A DNA stretch of 64,000 bases from Secundilactobacillus silagei JCM 19001 (GCF_002217945.1 NZ_BCMG01000002.1:267287-331286); one strand, 5' to 3'. Counted from the first letter of the stretch, positions 52,550 to 61,911 are shown. The notes: generated from the sequence alone by a model not told the origin. Program-made: numbers and translations.

Positions 52550-52597
52550 AAAACCGTAATGGTCACTACAGAGATAGTGGCGTTACGGTTTTTTTTG
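52550..52597 (+). terminator. Intrinsic terminator
   Basis: AAACCGTAATGG.CACTA pairs with TAGTG.CGTTACGGTTT, followed by a long T-run. It ends the symporter operon. Confidence 0.9.
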
Positions 52598-52735
52598 CCC
52601 AAAAACGGACAAATGTTCGCTTTTACTTATGAGACTAAACGAGTAACCTAGAACCGTGACCTTGTATTTTACGGACATGCGTGTTGTAATGTGATAGGTA
52701 GATTAAAATTTGTTAAGAAAAGAGAGCGAAGCAGA

Positions 52736-53242
52736 ATGGAAAGTAAACGACATATTTCAACCCGAGAAGTGGTTTATCTCGCAATGCTGATTGCGGTAAC
52801 CGTGGTGATTTCAAGGTTCTTCTTAATTCCCATTCCAATGACCCATGGGAACATTAACCTGTGTGATGCAGGGATCTTTATTGCGGCGCTCCTACTCGGT
52901 CGAACTCAAGGTGCAGTGGTTGGTGCGTTCAGTGGCCTGCTGCTTGACTTAATTTCAGGGTTCACGCAATACATGTTCTTCTCATTTATCGTTCATGGCC
53001 TGGAAGGTTTTATTGCCGGCTGGATCGGCAGCAACAAGAAGAAATCGGCCAAAATTATTGCCATGATCGTTGGGACCATCGTGATGGTCGCGGGCTACTG
53101 GGCAACTGATACGCTGCTTTATGGTTTTAAAGTCGGCTTGATCGGTGTTCCAACCAACTTTCTTCAAGGTATCATCGGTGGAATTGTGGCCTACGTGGTT
53201 TCCGTACCATTGGAAAGTCGGTTACCCCGGTTGATCGGGTAA
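52736..53242 (+). CDS. ECF transporter substrate-binding (S) component, probably for vitamin B6
   Basis: S components are small membrane proteins that capture a vitamin and pair with a shared ECF energy module. The protein of about 168 residues has six or so hydrophobic segments; STREVVYLAMLIAVTVVISRFF, HGNINLCDAGIFIAALLLG and GAFSGLLLDLISGFTQYMFFSFIVHGLEG match the S-component fold. It ends four bases before a pyridoxine kinase gene, which suggests pyridoxine, pyridoxal or pyridoxamine as ligand; hydroxymethylpyrimidine is the alternative. ATG 52736 is preferred, though the ribosome site is weak. Confidence 0.85.
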   Translation: MESKRHISTREVVYLAMLIAVTVVISRFFLIPIPMTHGNINLCDAGIFIAALLLGRTQGAVVGAFSGLLLDLISGFTQYMFFSFIVHGLEGFIAGWIGSNKKKSAKIIAMIVGTIVMVAGYWATDTLLYGFKVGLIGVPTNFLQGIIGGIVAYVVSVPLESRLPRLIG

Positions 53243-53246
53243 AACA

Positions 53247-54116
53247 ATGGTTGAACAAAGTCTACATAACCAGCCATTTTTAGTTGCCGAAGACCTTTCC
53301 GCAATTGGGACGATGTCTCTGGGCGTTGCCATACCGATCTTAGCAGCCTTGGGGGTGCCAACCGCGGTGCTGCCAACCCAGGTTCTGTCCACTCAAACGG
53401 AAGGCTTTGGCACACCAGCCAAACAGTTTTCACCGACCTGGTTAACGGCCACGATTACTCACTGGCAGCAAGAACGCATTCAGCTTGCTGGTGGCTTGAT
53501 CGGTTACGTTGGTCAAGTTGAGCTCTTACAGCAGTTAGTAAAATTAGTGGTGTCCCAGCAAGTGCATCCATTGATTGTTGATCCCGTGATGGGTGATGAC
53601 GGGGCGCTTTATCCGGGGCTTACTGCTACTTATGTGATGGCCATGCAGCAACTGGTCACCCATGCGGATGTGATTACCCCCAACTGGACCGAAGCCCACT
53701 TATTGACGGGGACGAAAATGACGGCTGAACGGCCTGATCAAACAGCTGTTTCAGCACTGCTATCAGCGTTAACAACACTCTGCGGTGACCACACCCGTGT
53801 CGTGATCACTGGAATTCCCGGCAATGACGCCATTTTAACGGCTTATCAAACTGGCCAGACACAGCAGACAGTTTCTGCTCAACGACGGTCTGGTCATTTT
53901 TACGGCAGCGGCGATGTCTTTGCTGCATTACTGAGTGCTGTGCTGATGCGGCGGGTGAGTTTTGAGACTGCGGTAGCTATCGCGGTGAAGGGTGATACGA
54001 TTGCCTTGGACCAAACGTCAGAGGCGGGCTATCAACGCCGCTTTGGCATGCAGCTCAGTCAGTTATTGACCTGGCTGATCCAAAAAGTGGTTACAAATCT
54101 TGATTCGTCTTGCTGA
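53247..54116 (+). CDS. Pyridoxine/pyridoxal kinase (PdxK/PdxY type)
   Basis: A 289-residue ribokinase-fold kinase that would phosphorylate B6 vitamers. It has VAEDLSAIGTMSLGVAIPILAALGV with the substrate site, VDPVMGDDGALYPGL, ITPNWTEAHLLTG, VVITGIPGNDA, and GHFYGSGDVFAALLSAVL with the catalytic Asp in the GSGD anion hole. These match PdxY/ThiD-like kinases, with PdxY favoured by ITPNxxE. It starts four bases after the ECF S gene. The next gene encodes a PLP enzyme, which fits vitamin B6 salvage. Confidence 0.85.
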   Translation: MVEQSLHNQPFLVAEDLSAIGTMSLGVAIPILAALGVPTAVLPTQVLSTQTEGFGTPAKQFSPTWLTATITHWQQERIQLAGGLIGYVGQVELLQQLVKLVVSQQVHPLIVDPVMGDDGALYPGLTATYVMAMQQLVTHADVITPNWTEAHLLTGTKMTAERPDQTAVSALLSALTTLCGDHTRVVITGIPGNDAILTAYQTGQTQQTVSAQRRSGHFYGSGDVFAALLSAVLMRRVSFETAVAIAVKGDTIALDQTSEAGYQRRFGMQLSQLLTWLIQKVVTNLDSSC

Positions 54117-54167
54117 TTAGTTCAGACTGAGGATAAATTAATACTTATTAGGGAAGAGGGACTGAGC

Positions 54168-55340
54168 ATGATCGATACGAACGTTGATCGACGTCATGAT
54201 AACAGTGATAAATGGGCCGTTACCAAAGACGATGACCAGCTATTGCCAATGACGATTGCCGATATGGATATTGCCACGCCGCAGTTCATTAGAGAAGCGA
54301 TGCAGCGGGTCTTGAACAAAAAAGTGCTGGGCTATACGACACCTAGCACCGGGTTTTATAACGCCATTATTCGCTGGCAAAAAACGCACCATGACGTTAG
54401 TCTGAAACGCGACCAGCTGATCATTGTGCCAAGTATTGCGGTGGGACTGTCGTTTGTGATCCGTAATTTAACGCAAAAAAATGACGGTATTATTGTGATG
54501 TCGCCCTATTACCCGCCATACCGCCAGTTAGTGGTTGATAACCAGCGGCAATTTGTTGAATTTCCGCTGGTTCAGCGAGAAGGGCAGTACGTCATTGACT
54601 TTAACCGGCTGGATGCAGTCATGGCAGACAGTCAAAACAAAGCCATCATCGTCTGCAATCCGCATAATCCGGGCGGCTGTGTCTGGACCACCACGGAGTT
54701 ACAGCGGCTCCAAGATATTGCCAACGCGCACCATGTGCTGGTGTTGGCCGATGAAATCCATGATGACGTGGCCTTTTCGGATAATTTGCCGGTTTCAATG
54801 CTGTCTGATCTAATGGGCAGTGAAGCGGCTAGTCAAACGGTGTTGATGAAATCAGCGACCAAAGCGTTTAATTTGGCCGGGGTGAAATGCGCCTTCTTGG
54901 CGGTTAAAAATCCGGCGCTGCTGGCAACCTTAAAGCACGCTGCGGCGGCTGAAGCGATTGAAGAAGTCAACACGTTAGGCGTAGTGGCTACCCAGACAGC
55001 TTATGAACAAGGCGCGCAGTGGCTGACTGAAGTGAATGCCTACCTAGAAGAGAACCGCAATTTGGCCTATGAATATCTGCGTGAAAACATCCCAATGATC
55101 CGGCCGATGTATCCTGAAGGAACTTACTTGATGTGGCTTGATTTTATGGCTTATGATCTATCCGATGATGAATTGGATGAAAAGTTACGCAGCCTGGGTC
55201 ACATTTGTCTTAACCGAGGTATTGACTACGGTCAGACCGGCAGTGGCTTTATGCGGTTAAACTTCGCGGTGGATCGTGACGTTTTAAAGGATGCCTTGCA
55301 ACGATTAAAGGCTTTTGATACAGCAGTTAGAAAAAAATAA
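54168..55340 (+). CDS. patB: PLP-dependent C-S lyase / aminotransferase (MalY/PatB family)
   Basis: MalY/PatB proteins are fold-type I PLP enzymes; most cleave cystathionine or cysteine conjugates (beta-lyase), others transaminate. The 390-residue protein has TIADMDIATPQFI, IVPSIAVGLSFVIRNL, VMSPYYPPYRQLV, IVCNPHNPGGCVWT, VLADEIHDDVAFSD and MKSATKAFNLAGVKCAF with the PLP Lys. GAAGAGGGACTGAGC precedes the ATG. It follows the pyridoxine kinase after about 50 bases and may share its transcript, giving cofactor supply and consumer together. Confidence 0.88.
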   Translation: MIDTNVDRRHDNSDKWAVTKDDDQLLPMTIADMDIATPQFIREAMQRVLNKKVLGYTTPSTGFYNAIIRWQKTHHDVSLKRDQLIIVPSIAVGLSFVIRNLTQKNDGIIVMSPYYPPYRQLVVDNQRQFVEFPLVQREGQYVIDFNRLDAVMADSQNKAIIVCNPHNPGGCVWTTTELQRLQDIANAHHVLVLADEIHDDVAFSDNLPVSMLSDLMGSEAASQTVLMKSATKAFNLAGVKCAFLAVKNPALLATLKHAAAAEAIEEVNTLGVVATQTAYEQGAQWLTEVNAYLEENRNLAYEYLRENIPMIRPMYPEGTYLMWLDFMAYDLSDDELDEKLRSLGHICLNRGIDYGQTGSGFMRLNFAVDRDVLKDALQRLKAFDTAVRKK

Positions 55341-55370
55341 TTTAAATTATAAATTAAACGTAATAGGATG

Positions 55371-55418
55371 ATTGTCTGATTTTCGGTTGTTAGCGGCCGT
55401 TAATTAGGCAATTTTTTT
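55371..55418 (+). terminator. Probable intrinsic terminator
   Basis: ATTGTCTGATT pairs with AATTAGGCAAT and is followed by TTTTTT. The loop is long and may contain an inner TAGCGGCCG fold. It ends the patB-like gene. Confidence 0.6.
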
Positions 55419-55536
55419 GTTTGGCTTGAGTTTGTCACATAACTGTAAAACGGTTTCTAAAAAAGTTCATATTTAATTCGCAACTCTTTCTTATTGATTT
55501 GATAACTTATACACATAAGAAAAGGAGGCGGCGTGA

Positions 55537-55773
55537 ATGGGTGAAATGTCAGAAATTGGCGCTGGACGATTAGTTCGATGTCAGCACGCGCAGATGCGCA
55601 AGTCATTCATTGGTCGGGTACACCGGGTGTTTGGAAATCGGCTAGTCGTTGAAGTGATGAACTTTCATTTTCATGATCGCCGAGTAGTTGAACAGAATCA
55701 ATATAAAATGGTCGTTGAAGCAAACGATGCGAAGGCAATGCCCATTATTTCATGCCAACAACGGAAAGGATGA
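55537..55773 (+). CDS. Small DUF2187-like protein (paralogue 1)
   Basis: This 78-residue basic protein contains SFIGRVHRVFGNRLVVEVMNFHFHDRRVVEQNQYKMVV. It resembles the small DUF2187/YkvS family, with a short beta-rich (KOW-like) fold of unknown function, and matches the next gene at GRV-H--R-V-V. AAAGGAGG stands eight bases before the ATG. The two genes are five bases apart and probably arose by duplication. Family assignment is from pattern only. Confidence 0.65.
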   Translation: MGEMSEIGAGRLVRCQHAQMRKSFIGRVHRVFGNRLVVEVMNFHFHDRRVVEQNQYKMVVEANDAKAMPIISCQQRKG

Positions 55774-55778
55774 TCATC

Positions 55779-56009
55779 ATGATTAAAATAAACGATATTG
55801 TAACCTGTCAGCCCAACGGTAACCTCACATGCCCGTTTGTTGGTCGCGTTGAACATATCTATGAACGCACGGTCATGGTGACCGTTTTAGAGCATCATCC
55901 TAACGACCGGTTCAAGTTGGCCGAATTGATGGGGCGGGTCATTGTTGCGAAAACCAAAATTGAAGTTCAGGCCAATGCAGCACCAGAGCTTAAGGTAGCG
56001 GAGGCATAA
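55779..56009 (+). CDS. Small DUF2187-like protein (paralogue 2)
   Basis: This 76-residue protein contains CPFVGRVEHIYERTVMVTVLEHHPNDRFKLAELMGRVIVAKTKIEV, similar in order to the preceding gene. GGAAAGG stands eight bases before ATG 55779; an ATG at 55770 abuts it and is less likely. Two Cys (CQPNGNLTC) near the N-terminus are not shared with paralogue 1. A terminator follows. Function unknown. Confidence 0.65.
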   Translation: MIKINDIVTCQPNGNLTCPFVGRVEHIYERTVMVTVLEHHPNDRFKLAELMGRVIVAKTKIEVQANAAPELKVAEA

Positions 56010-56017
56010 GAGATCAC

Positions 56018-56060
56018 AAAAAGCTGCTGACCAGTTTGAAAACTAGTCAGCAGCTTTTTT
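56018..56060. terminator. Bidirectional terminator
   Basis: AAAAAGCTGCTGAC.AGTTT pairs with AAACT.GTCAGCAGCTTTTT between convergent genes. Confidence 0.9.
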
Positions 56061-56065
56061 AGTGC

Positions 56066-56731
56066 TTATTTAGCGACAAAGTCAGTTTTATTGAAGAAAT
56101 CAACTTTAATATCGTCATCGGTAATGGTTAATTTGGTAATGCTGCCGTTAATGGTGGGGACGCCAACGTCGAGTTTGGGAGCGTAGCGGTCAACGATTGA
56201 GCGAATCGTCATTCCGTGAGAAACAACGAAGACTTGGTCACCGTCGTTGGTATTGGCGCGGAGTTTATTGAAACCGCGGTCGAGGCGCTTCCAGAACATT
56301 GCGTTGCTCTCTGCTTCACCATAGAGGTCGGCTTTATGAATCAGGTCACGGGCTTTTTCCAAACCGTATTTACCCAGTACGGCCGATTCGGAAGTTAGCT
56401 GAACCTGTTCACCAACGAATTGCCACATTTGATTGGCATCGTTGCCTTCAAAGTAGCCGTGGCACTGTTCACGAAACTCGGGGTATTGATAGCTGATAAT
56501 GTTGATGTTTTCCTGATTGGCTTTCAAGATATAGGAAGCCGTTTCAATTGCCCGTCCTGAATCACTGCTGTACGCGGCGCTGAAGTTAATTTTTTTTAAC
56601 TGTTCACCGGCACGTTTGGCATCGGCGATTCCCTTATCAGTTAATGGAGAATCGATCCAGCCCTGAATCTTATTATAATGGTTCAGCATTGTTTGACCGT
56701 GCCGAACGAAGTACGCAGTAAATGTTTTCAC
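56066..56731 (-). CDS. Histidine phosphatase family protein (phosphoglycerate mutase-like)
   Basis: This 221-residue enzyme has FVRHGQTMLNHYNKIQGWIDSPLTDKG with the phospho-His motif, AYSSDSGRAIETASYI, a long insertion with FREQCHGYFEGNDANQMW, and VVSHGMTIRSIVDR with the second catalytic His. Broad-specificity phosphatases of this family are common in lactobacilli; a true glycolytic mutase is less likely. The start is GTG 56731, six bases after TAGGAGGG. It probably stands alone. Confidence 0.87.
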   Translation of the reverse strand: MKTFTAYFVRHGQTMLNHYNKIQGWIDSPLTDKGIADAKRAGEQLKKINFSAAYSSDSGRAIETASYILKANQENINIISYQYPEFREQCHGYFEGNDANQMWQFVGEQVQLTSESAVLGKYGLEKARDLIHKADLYGEAESNAMFWKRLDRGFNKLRANTNDGDQVFVVSHGMTIRSIVDRYAPKLDVGVPTINGSITKLTITDDDIKVDFFNKTDFVAK

Positions 56732-56809
56732 AGTAAGCCCTCCTAGGATGAAAAGTGAGTTTTATTCACATTCATTATAGCAATTTAGACCGACGTTTTC
56801 CAAAAGGAG

Positions 56810-59800
56810 TTAGTGACGCTGCTTTGAATTCCCCTTTTTGGGAGCTTTCATGACTAACCACAAGCCGGTTACGCCAGCCAGTAAAAGGCCGATAATGGTG
56901 AGCCAGAGACCAGCCTTGAGTCCGGGGGTGCGATAGGTCAGCCTGATACGATGCGTACCGCGGGGAATGGTGGCGCCCACGAAGCCGGTGTTGACAATCT
57001 GGGTGCTGTGCGGTTGTCCGTCAATGCTTAAGTGCCAGCCCTTACTGTAAGGAATGCTGGTGGTGAGGATGCGTTTACGGTTACCAACAGTAGTCCCCTG
57101 AACGTGATTATTGGTGACGTGCTGATGGGTCAGACCAGTGTGCTGCAGGCGGGTAGTTTGCTGACGATAACGGCTGCCATAAGGCATGGCAATGATCTTA
57201 ACGTGTTTAAAATGCAGGCTTTCTGCGCCAGTAAACGAGAGGTTAATGGTCTTTCGGAGGTTATTTGAATAGCCTAGGTTGATCAGCAGGTGATCCTTGG
57301 GTTCATAGTCGGATAGATTGTTGATGCCTAGCTGGTTATAAGTTGTCTTGCCACGGCTGGTTTTGATATTTAAGGTATAAGCGTTAAAGAGCGGCGTGTT
57401 AAGGATCGTACGCCAGTTATTCTGCTGTTCGCCTTGGTAGAGTGGCATACCTGCCATTTTGGCCTGGGTCGCAAAGTAGTTAAGACGCTTTGCGGTATCT
57501 GGAAACCGCGTTGAAATACCGGATAGATCGAGGTAAAGTTCAGTTTTTCGATACTGCTCAGGCCGCTTTAACTTGAGGGCGTAAGTCTGTTGCTGCCCCA
57601 AGATGTCACTAGACATATCGTGCAGGCCGTGCTGATTAGCCGTTGTATCGTTATCGACGATGGCCTGATTTTGAGCTAATAATTTTTGAACTTCAGTTGA
57701 AGGCTTCGTTAATCCGGTCGCGGCAGCGTAGGTAGCAGCCTGCTTAGGTGATAACGGTCGACGGCCAAGTGATGCGGACGGCGAATACCGGGTATTATGC
57801 TGCAGGCGATAGTTGATCAGATCCGGAATCTTTAAGATCGGTTCGCTGGTCAGTTGGACCTTGTAAGCAGCGTGTTTGGTGGCCGTTTTCAGATGAGCCT
57901 TTGGCACGCCTGCAACGGGCTTTTGAACACTAGCCCCCTCCAGTAGGGCTTCTTGACGTTTCAGAGCCGATAGGTGATGGAAGGCAGCCGGGGTGATCTG
58001 AGCAGCTTGCGTATAGGCTAGTGGCAGCGCATAGCGGTTCTTTAAGATCGCGGTGCCGGTGCCGTTACCCACTGAATAGATCGGGTGATCATCAATGATT
58101 GCGGGTTGACCAGCTTTAGTTTTTAACGGGGTAAAGCCGTATGGCAGTGCCTGGTGGTTCAACTGGTCATCTTCGCGGGCAAAGAGGTACTTCACGTTAA
58201 GCAAGGAGAGCATTGAACCACGGGTGTCAACGGCGCTAGTTGGATTATTCATGCTGTTTTGAACGTTAGCTAACTGCTGATTGAAGCGGTTCACAGCGCC
58301 GTTTTGAACGGAATAGTAGGAACTGATAGTGTGCGTATTTAGCAGCATTGGAATGTTGTTGCCTACCGTGGCCATCGTGTAGTAGTCATTGGTCGTCGAG
58401 GTGCGATAGAAGCCGTTATCCCGGTTATGGAGGTAGTTATCAGCTCCATCAAAGTACCATTTGGACCATTGACCAGCAGCCTTTGTCGGCAGTTCGTTTG
58501 CCGGCGCACCGCTGTAATTAGTATCGTAAAAACTCAGACCGATGGTAATGGCGTTTAACAAGACGAGTCCTAACAGACCAAGTTTTAGCGGCTGAGCCAG
58601 TTGTGGTCTGAGTAGCAATAGACTGAACAGCCAGACAAACAGCATAAAGAGCAAGTAGGTCAGCAACTGGATCTGCCGGAATTTGAATAGGTAGCCGTTG
58701 GCAATCCAGATAACGATAATCAAACCGGCAATCACGCCAGTCAACCAGAGAAAGTCATGGGTACTGAAGGCATCGAGGTGGTCAACCAAGGTGGCGGCGG
58801 TTAAGGCAAAGACCAGTTGAGCCATCATCAGCCATCGGTTAGAAGGGGTACTCATGACGTTTAGCGTTGCCGCTACGGCAGGGAACAGTAGTCCCAGTGC
58901 AATTAAGATCAGGGTGATATTGAGTGCCAGATAGCGTTTGAAGCGCCGCAACGTCCAGACCATGGCGATCAAGGTGAGTCCGCTAGTGGCAATCAGTGCC
59001 CAGTAGTAGATGTTGCCGTTAGACGTCAGTAAATTATCAGGCAGAGTTCGATAGTAGATTTCTGGATACCAGTGCAGATTGTTGGCAAAAATTGAGCCGC
59101 CCATGCGCGAACTGTGCATCATTGCCATGACGTTAGGTAATAAAATTACGCTGGCAATCAAGAGCGCCAGCAGAATTGCAGCCGCTAGTCGCAGCAATAA
59201 CGGCCATAATCTTGGTAATGAAACGTGTTTGTACTTTAAATCGGCGTACCGGATGATTAAAAAGAGCAGCGCGCCAAAGGCAATCAAGTAAGCAAAATAA
59301 ACGTTACAGATCAAGATAGCAGCGGTCACGATTCCCAGCCACCACCAGGATCTGCCTTGTAAGATCAGGTCGATCGTCAGGCATAGTAATGGAAAGAAAA
59401 TCATGGGCAGTAAAAAGAACGGGTGGTGGTAGCTGACGTAAAAGGTGAACCCGTTAAAGGTGTAGATCAAAGCCCCAATTACGCTGCCGGCGTTTTTAAA
59501 GTGAAAGTGGTTAGCTAATGCGATAAACGATAGCCCGACAACGTATAACCTGAAGATCGTTAATAGAGTGTAGCCGAGCTCAAGCTGATTAGCCGGGAAC
59601 AAGGCAATTAAGTAACTAAATGGATCACCTACGAGGTAGTAGGCAAAGGTGGTCATTTGATCCGCTCCCAAACCTAAATTCCATGACCAGCCAAACAGTG
59701 ACTGGTGGGCGGTGCCATGAAGGATACGGTAGAATTCCGTTAAAATGGGGTAGTGCTGTGCAATACCGTCTAGATTCCAAATGATGGAATGACCCGTTGC

Positions 59801-59923
59801 GTGTAACGCGCCAAAGGTTGCTGTTACGATGATTAGAAAAGTTAAGGTGTAGGTGAGCCACACCGATAACCGATTAGTTTTTCGTTTCAAAATAAGCGCA
59901 CTCCAGTTTTCGTAATAACTCAT
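56810..59923 (-). CDS. YfhO-family membrane glycosyltransferase
   Basis: This 1037-residue membrane protein has about ten hydrophobic segments in its first half, a large extracellular domain (about 450-990), and a final hydrophobic segment before a basic end. Segments such as GATHSIIWNLDGIAQHYP near the start and IPYSKGWHLSIDGQ near the C-terminus are typical of YfhO, which glycosylates lipoteichoic acid in some Firmicutes. The ATG at 59923 has a poor ribosome site; a TTG eleven codons later (59890) has GGAG ahead of it and may be the real start. Confidence 0.85.
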   Translation of the reverse strand: MSYYENWSALILKRKTNRLSVWLTYTLTFLIIVTATFGALHATGHSIIWNLDGIAQHYPILTEFYRILHGTAHQSLFGWSWNLGLGADQMTTFAYYLVGDPFSYLIALFPANQLELGYTLLTIFRLYVVGLSFIALANHFHFKNAGSVIGALIYTFNGFTFYVSYHHPFFLLPMIFFPLLCLTIDLILQGRSWWWLGIVTAAILICNVYFAYLIAFGALLFLIIRYADLKYKHVSLPRLWPLLLRLAAAILLALLIASVILLPNVMAMMHSSRMGGSIFANNLHWYPEIYYRTLPDNLLTSNGNIYYWALIATSGLTLIAMVWTLRRFKRYLALNITLILIALGLLFPAVAATLNVMSTPSNRWLMMAQLVFALTAATLVDHLDAFSTHDFLWLTGVIAGLIIVIWIANGYLFKFRQIQLLTYLLFMLFVWLFSLLLLRPQLAQPLKLGLLGLVLLNAITIGLSFYDTNYSGAPANELPTKAAGQWSKWYFDGADNYLHNRDNGFYRTSTTNDYYTMATVGNNIPMLLNTHTISSYYSVQNGAVNRFNQQLANVQNSMNNPTSAVDTRGSMLSLLNVKYLFAREDDQLNHQALPYGFTPLKTKAGQPAIIDDHPIYSVGNGTGTAILKNRYALPLAYTQAAQITPAAFHHLSALKRQEALLEGASVQKPVAGVPKAHLKTATKHAAYKVQLTSEPILKIPDLINYRLQHNTRYSPSASLGRRPLSPKQAATYAAATGLTKPSTEVQKLLAQNQAIVDNDTTANQHGLHDMSSDILGQQQTYALKLKRPEQYRKTELYLDLSGISTRFPDTAKRLNYFATQAKMAGMPLYQGEQQNNWRTILNTPLFNAYTLNIKTSRGKTTYNQLGINNLSDYEPKDHLLINLGYSNNLRKTINLSFTGAESLHFKHVKIIAMPYGSRYRQQTTRLQHTGLTHQHVTNNHVQGTTVGNRKRILTTSIPYSKGWHLSIDGQPHSTQIVNTGFVGATIPRGTHRIRLTYRTPGLKAGLWLTIIGLLLAGVTGLWLVMKAPKKGNSKQRH

Positions 59924-59954
59924 TATCGCATACTCAATCTGATGTGGCGAAAAT

Positions 59955-59985
59955 AAAAAGGCTACGCGAATGCGTAGCCCTTTTT
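59955..59985 (-). terminator. Intrinsic terminator of gnd
   Basis: AAAAAGG.CTACGC pairs with GCGTAG.CCTTTTT across a 4-base loop, between gnd and the YfhO gene on the same strand. Confidence 0.85.
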
Positions 59986-60001
59986 AATGCTTAATTTAAA
60001 T

Positions 60002-60901
60002 TTAGTTCTTGTCCATTGCGTGGCCACCAAAACCGTTACGTAAGGCAGAAACGACCTTACCGTTAAAGGTGTCTTCTTGCATTGAACGGAAGCGTTGCAT
60101 AACGGATGCAGAGATAACGGGGGTTGGAACGCCGTGATCCATGGCGTCTTCAACGGTCCATTGACCTTCACCATTTGAGTGCATACGGCCCTTGATCTTG
60201 TCCAAGTTAGGATCTTTTTCAAAGGCTGCTTCAGCCAATTCCATTAACCAGCTACGAACAACTGAACCGTGGTTCCAAACTTTAGCAACCGCTTCGTTGT
60301 CATAGTCAAAGTCAGAAGCTTGGAGGACTTCAAAACCTTCACCGATGGCTTCCATCATACCGTATTCGATACCGTTGTGGACCATCTTCAAGTAGTGACC
60401 TGAACCGGCTTTACCAGTGTAAAGGTAACCATCTTTTTGAGCAATACCTTCAAATAAAGGACGAATGGTTTCGAAGACTTCTGGTTCGTCGCCACCGATC
60501 ATGAAGTTACCACCGTTAAGGGCACCGCTCCAGCCGCCTGAAGAACCGCAGTCAAAGTAGTGAACGCCCTTGGCGCCTAAAAGACGGTTGTGACGAAGTG
60601 AGTCTTTCCAGAAGGTGTTACCGCCATCAATCACGATATCGCCCTTGTTTAAGTTAGCGGCTAAGTCGTCGACAGTAGCATCAGTTGGCTTACCAGCTGG
60701 TACCATGATCCAAACGATCTTTGGAGATGGTAATTGAGCGATCATTTCCTTCAGCGTGGTGGCCTTGTCTGCGCCGTACTTGCCGGCTTCTTCAACCAAG
60801 TCAGTGTTTAAGTCAAAACCAACAACTTCATTATTGTTACGAATCATGTTTTGGGCTAAATGAATCCCCATTTTGCCTAGTCCGATTAAACCTAATTTCA
60901 T
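60002..60901 (-). CDS. gnd: 6-Phosphogluconate dehydrogenase, short (YqeC/GndA) type
   Basis: Oxidatively decarboxylates 6-phosphogluconate to ribulose 5-phosphate, a core step of the heterofermentative phosphoketolase route. The 299-residue protein has GLIGLGKMGIHLAQNM, VIDGGNTFWKDSLRHN, FDCGSSGGWSGALNGGNFMIGG and GSGHYLKMVHNGIEYGMMEA with the catalytic Lys. This is the decarboxylating short form rather than the 470-residue form. GGAGCTTTTCTA precedes the ATG. A gluconate permease is at 16499. Confidence 0.94.
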   Translation of the reverse strand: MKLGLIGLGKMGIHLAQNMIRNNNEVVGFDLNTDLVEEAGKYGADKATTLKEMIAQLPSPKIVWIMVPAGKPTDATVDDLAANLNKGDIVIDGGNTFWKDSLRHNRLLGAKGVHYFDCGSSGGWSGALNGGNFMIGGDEPEVFETIRPLFEGIAQKDGYLYTGKAGSGHYLKMVHNGIEYGMMEAIGEGFEVLQASDFDYDNEAVAKVWNHGSVVRSWLMELAEAAFEKDPNLDKIKGRMHSNGEGQWTVEDAMDHGVPTPVISASVMQRFRSMQEDTFNGKVVSALRNGFGGHAMDKN

Positions 60902-61036
60902 TAGAAAAGCTCCTTATTCGTTTTAACTGGTATTTAACAACAGAATTAGTATATAAGATTATTTGGACTAGCGCAAGAGAAAATGTAAAAAAATTTCAGT
61001 TTTATTTTCATGTGTGAAAATTCACTTACAGCTTTA

Positions 61037-61837
61037 TTAGATGAAGTATTGAATCAACCAGGTCACAATCAGCCAAATGATTAATAATGGCCACTTTAAC
61101 TGTAACAGCAGGGCTGCCAGTTCACGTAACATGGCGGGAATCAATGCCACGGGGATCGTCCAAGAACCTAATAGACTCACCGCTAAGTGGTGGCGTTTGG
61201 CCAGTAATTGACTGCGAACGAGGTGATAGTCACTGGTGATCACCAAGATCTTGGGTGGTCGCGACTGCTGCCAATCGTGTTCAATCAGTCGTTTGGAAAA
61301 TTTAAAGTTGGTATCCGTTGAAGTCGCCGCTTCTTCTAACAGGAGCTGACTTGAAGGGATGCGGTGGTGTTTGAGATAGACGGCCATGACTTGCGCTTCA
61401 CTTTGCGGCTCATCGCTGCCTTGACCACCAGTCAAAACGAGTTTGGGCTGCTTAGGTTGTGCGGCACAAAAGGAAATGGCGGTCTGCAAACGCCGAACTA
61501 GGGTTTTGGATGGGCCAGCGGACGTCACTTTTGCGCCCAGCGCGATCACGTAGTCTGGTGTCACTGCGAGTTTGGCGTGGCGCTTGTACCAGTAGGTCAG
61601 CCAGAGATACAGGGTGGCTGTACCGTACCAAACTGCCATACCAGTACTGACGGCCGTGGCAACTAGTTGACCTGGCCAGAGTTTTAACGGCAAGTCGATG
61701 AGGATATCGGCAACGATCAGTAAAGCCATGAGTGGTGCCCAGACAAGACGCTGATCCGGCTGTCCCGTAACCAGTGGCCAAACGGCAGCTAAATTAAGCA
61801 GTGTAATCAACAGTAGAATTATCAGCAGGGTAATCAC
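61037..61837 (-). CDS. YdcF/SanA family (DUF218) membrane protein
   Basis: A 266-residue protein with hydrophobic segments over the first 100 residues and one at the C-terminus; the DUF218 domain lies between. The domain begins DYVIALGAKV, then LVLTGGQGSDEPQSEAQVMAVYL and SQLLLEEAATSTDTNFKFS, ending ILVITSDYHLVRSQLLAKRH. Relatives affect cell envelope integrity, with unknown chemistry. The frame's GTG at 61837 overlaps AAGGAGGTG, so translation may start a few codons later at a CTG or TTG. Confidence 0.85.
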   Translation of the reverse strand: MITLLIILLLITLLNLAAVWPLVTGQPDQRLVWAPLMALLIVADILIDLPLKLWPGQLVATAVSTGMAVWYGTATLYLWLTYWYKRHAKLAVTPDYVIALGAKVTSAGPSKTLVRRLQTAISFCAAQPKQPKLVLTGGQGSDEPQSEAQVMAVYLKHHRIPSSQLLLEEAATSTDTNFKFSKRLIEHDWQQSRPPKILVITSDYHLVRSQLLAKRHHLAVSLLGSWTIPVALIPAMLRELAALLLQLKWPLLIIWLIVTWLIQYFI

Positions 61838-61876
61838 CTCCTTGCGGCTAGTATAGATTAAAACCAGGATGGTAGC

Positions 61877-61905
61877 TTGACTTTTATGGGGAGTGTTTGT
61901 AGTAT
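61877..61905 (+). promoter_or_regulatory. tyrS promoter
   Basis: TTGACT (61877-61882) and TAGTAT (61900-61905) are 17 bases apart, directly ahead of the T-box leader. Confidence 0.78.
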
Positions 61906-61911
61906 TAATGA

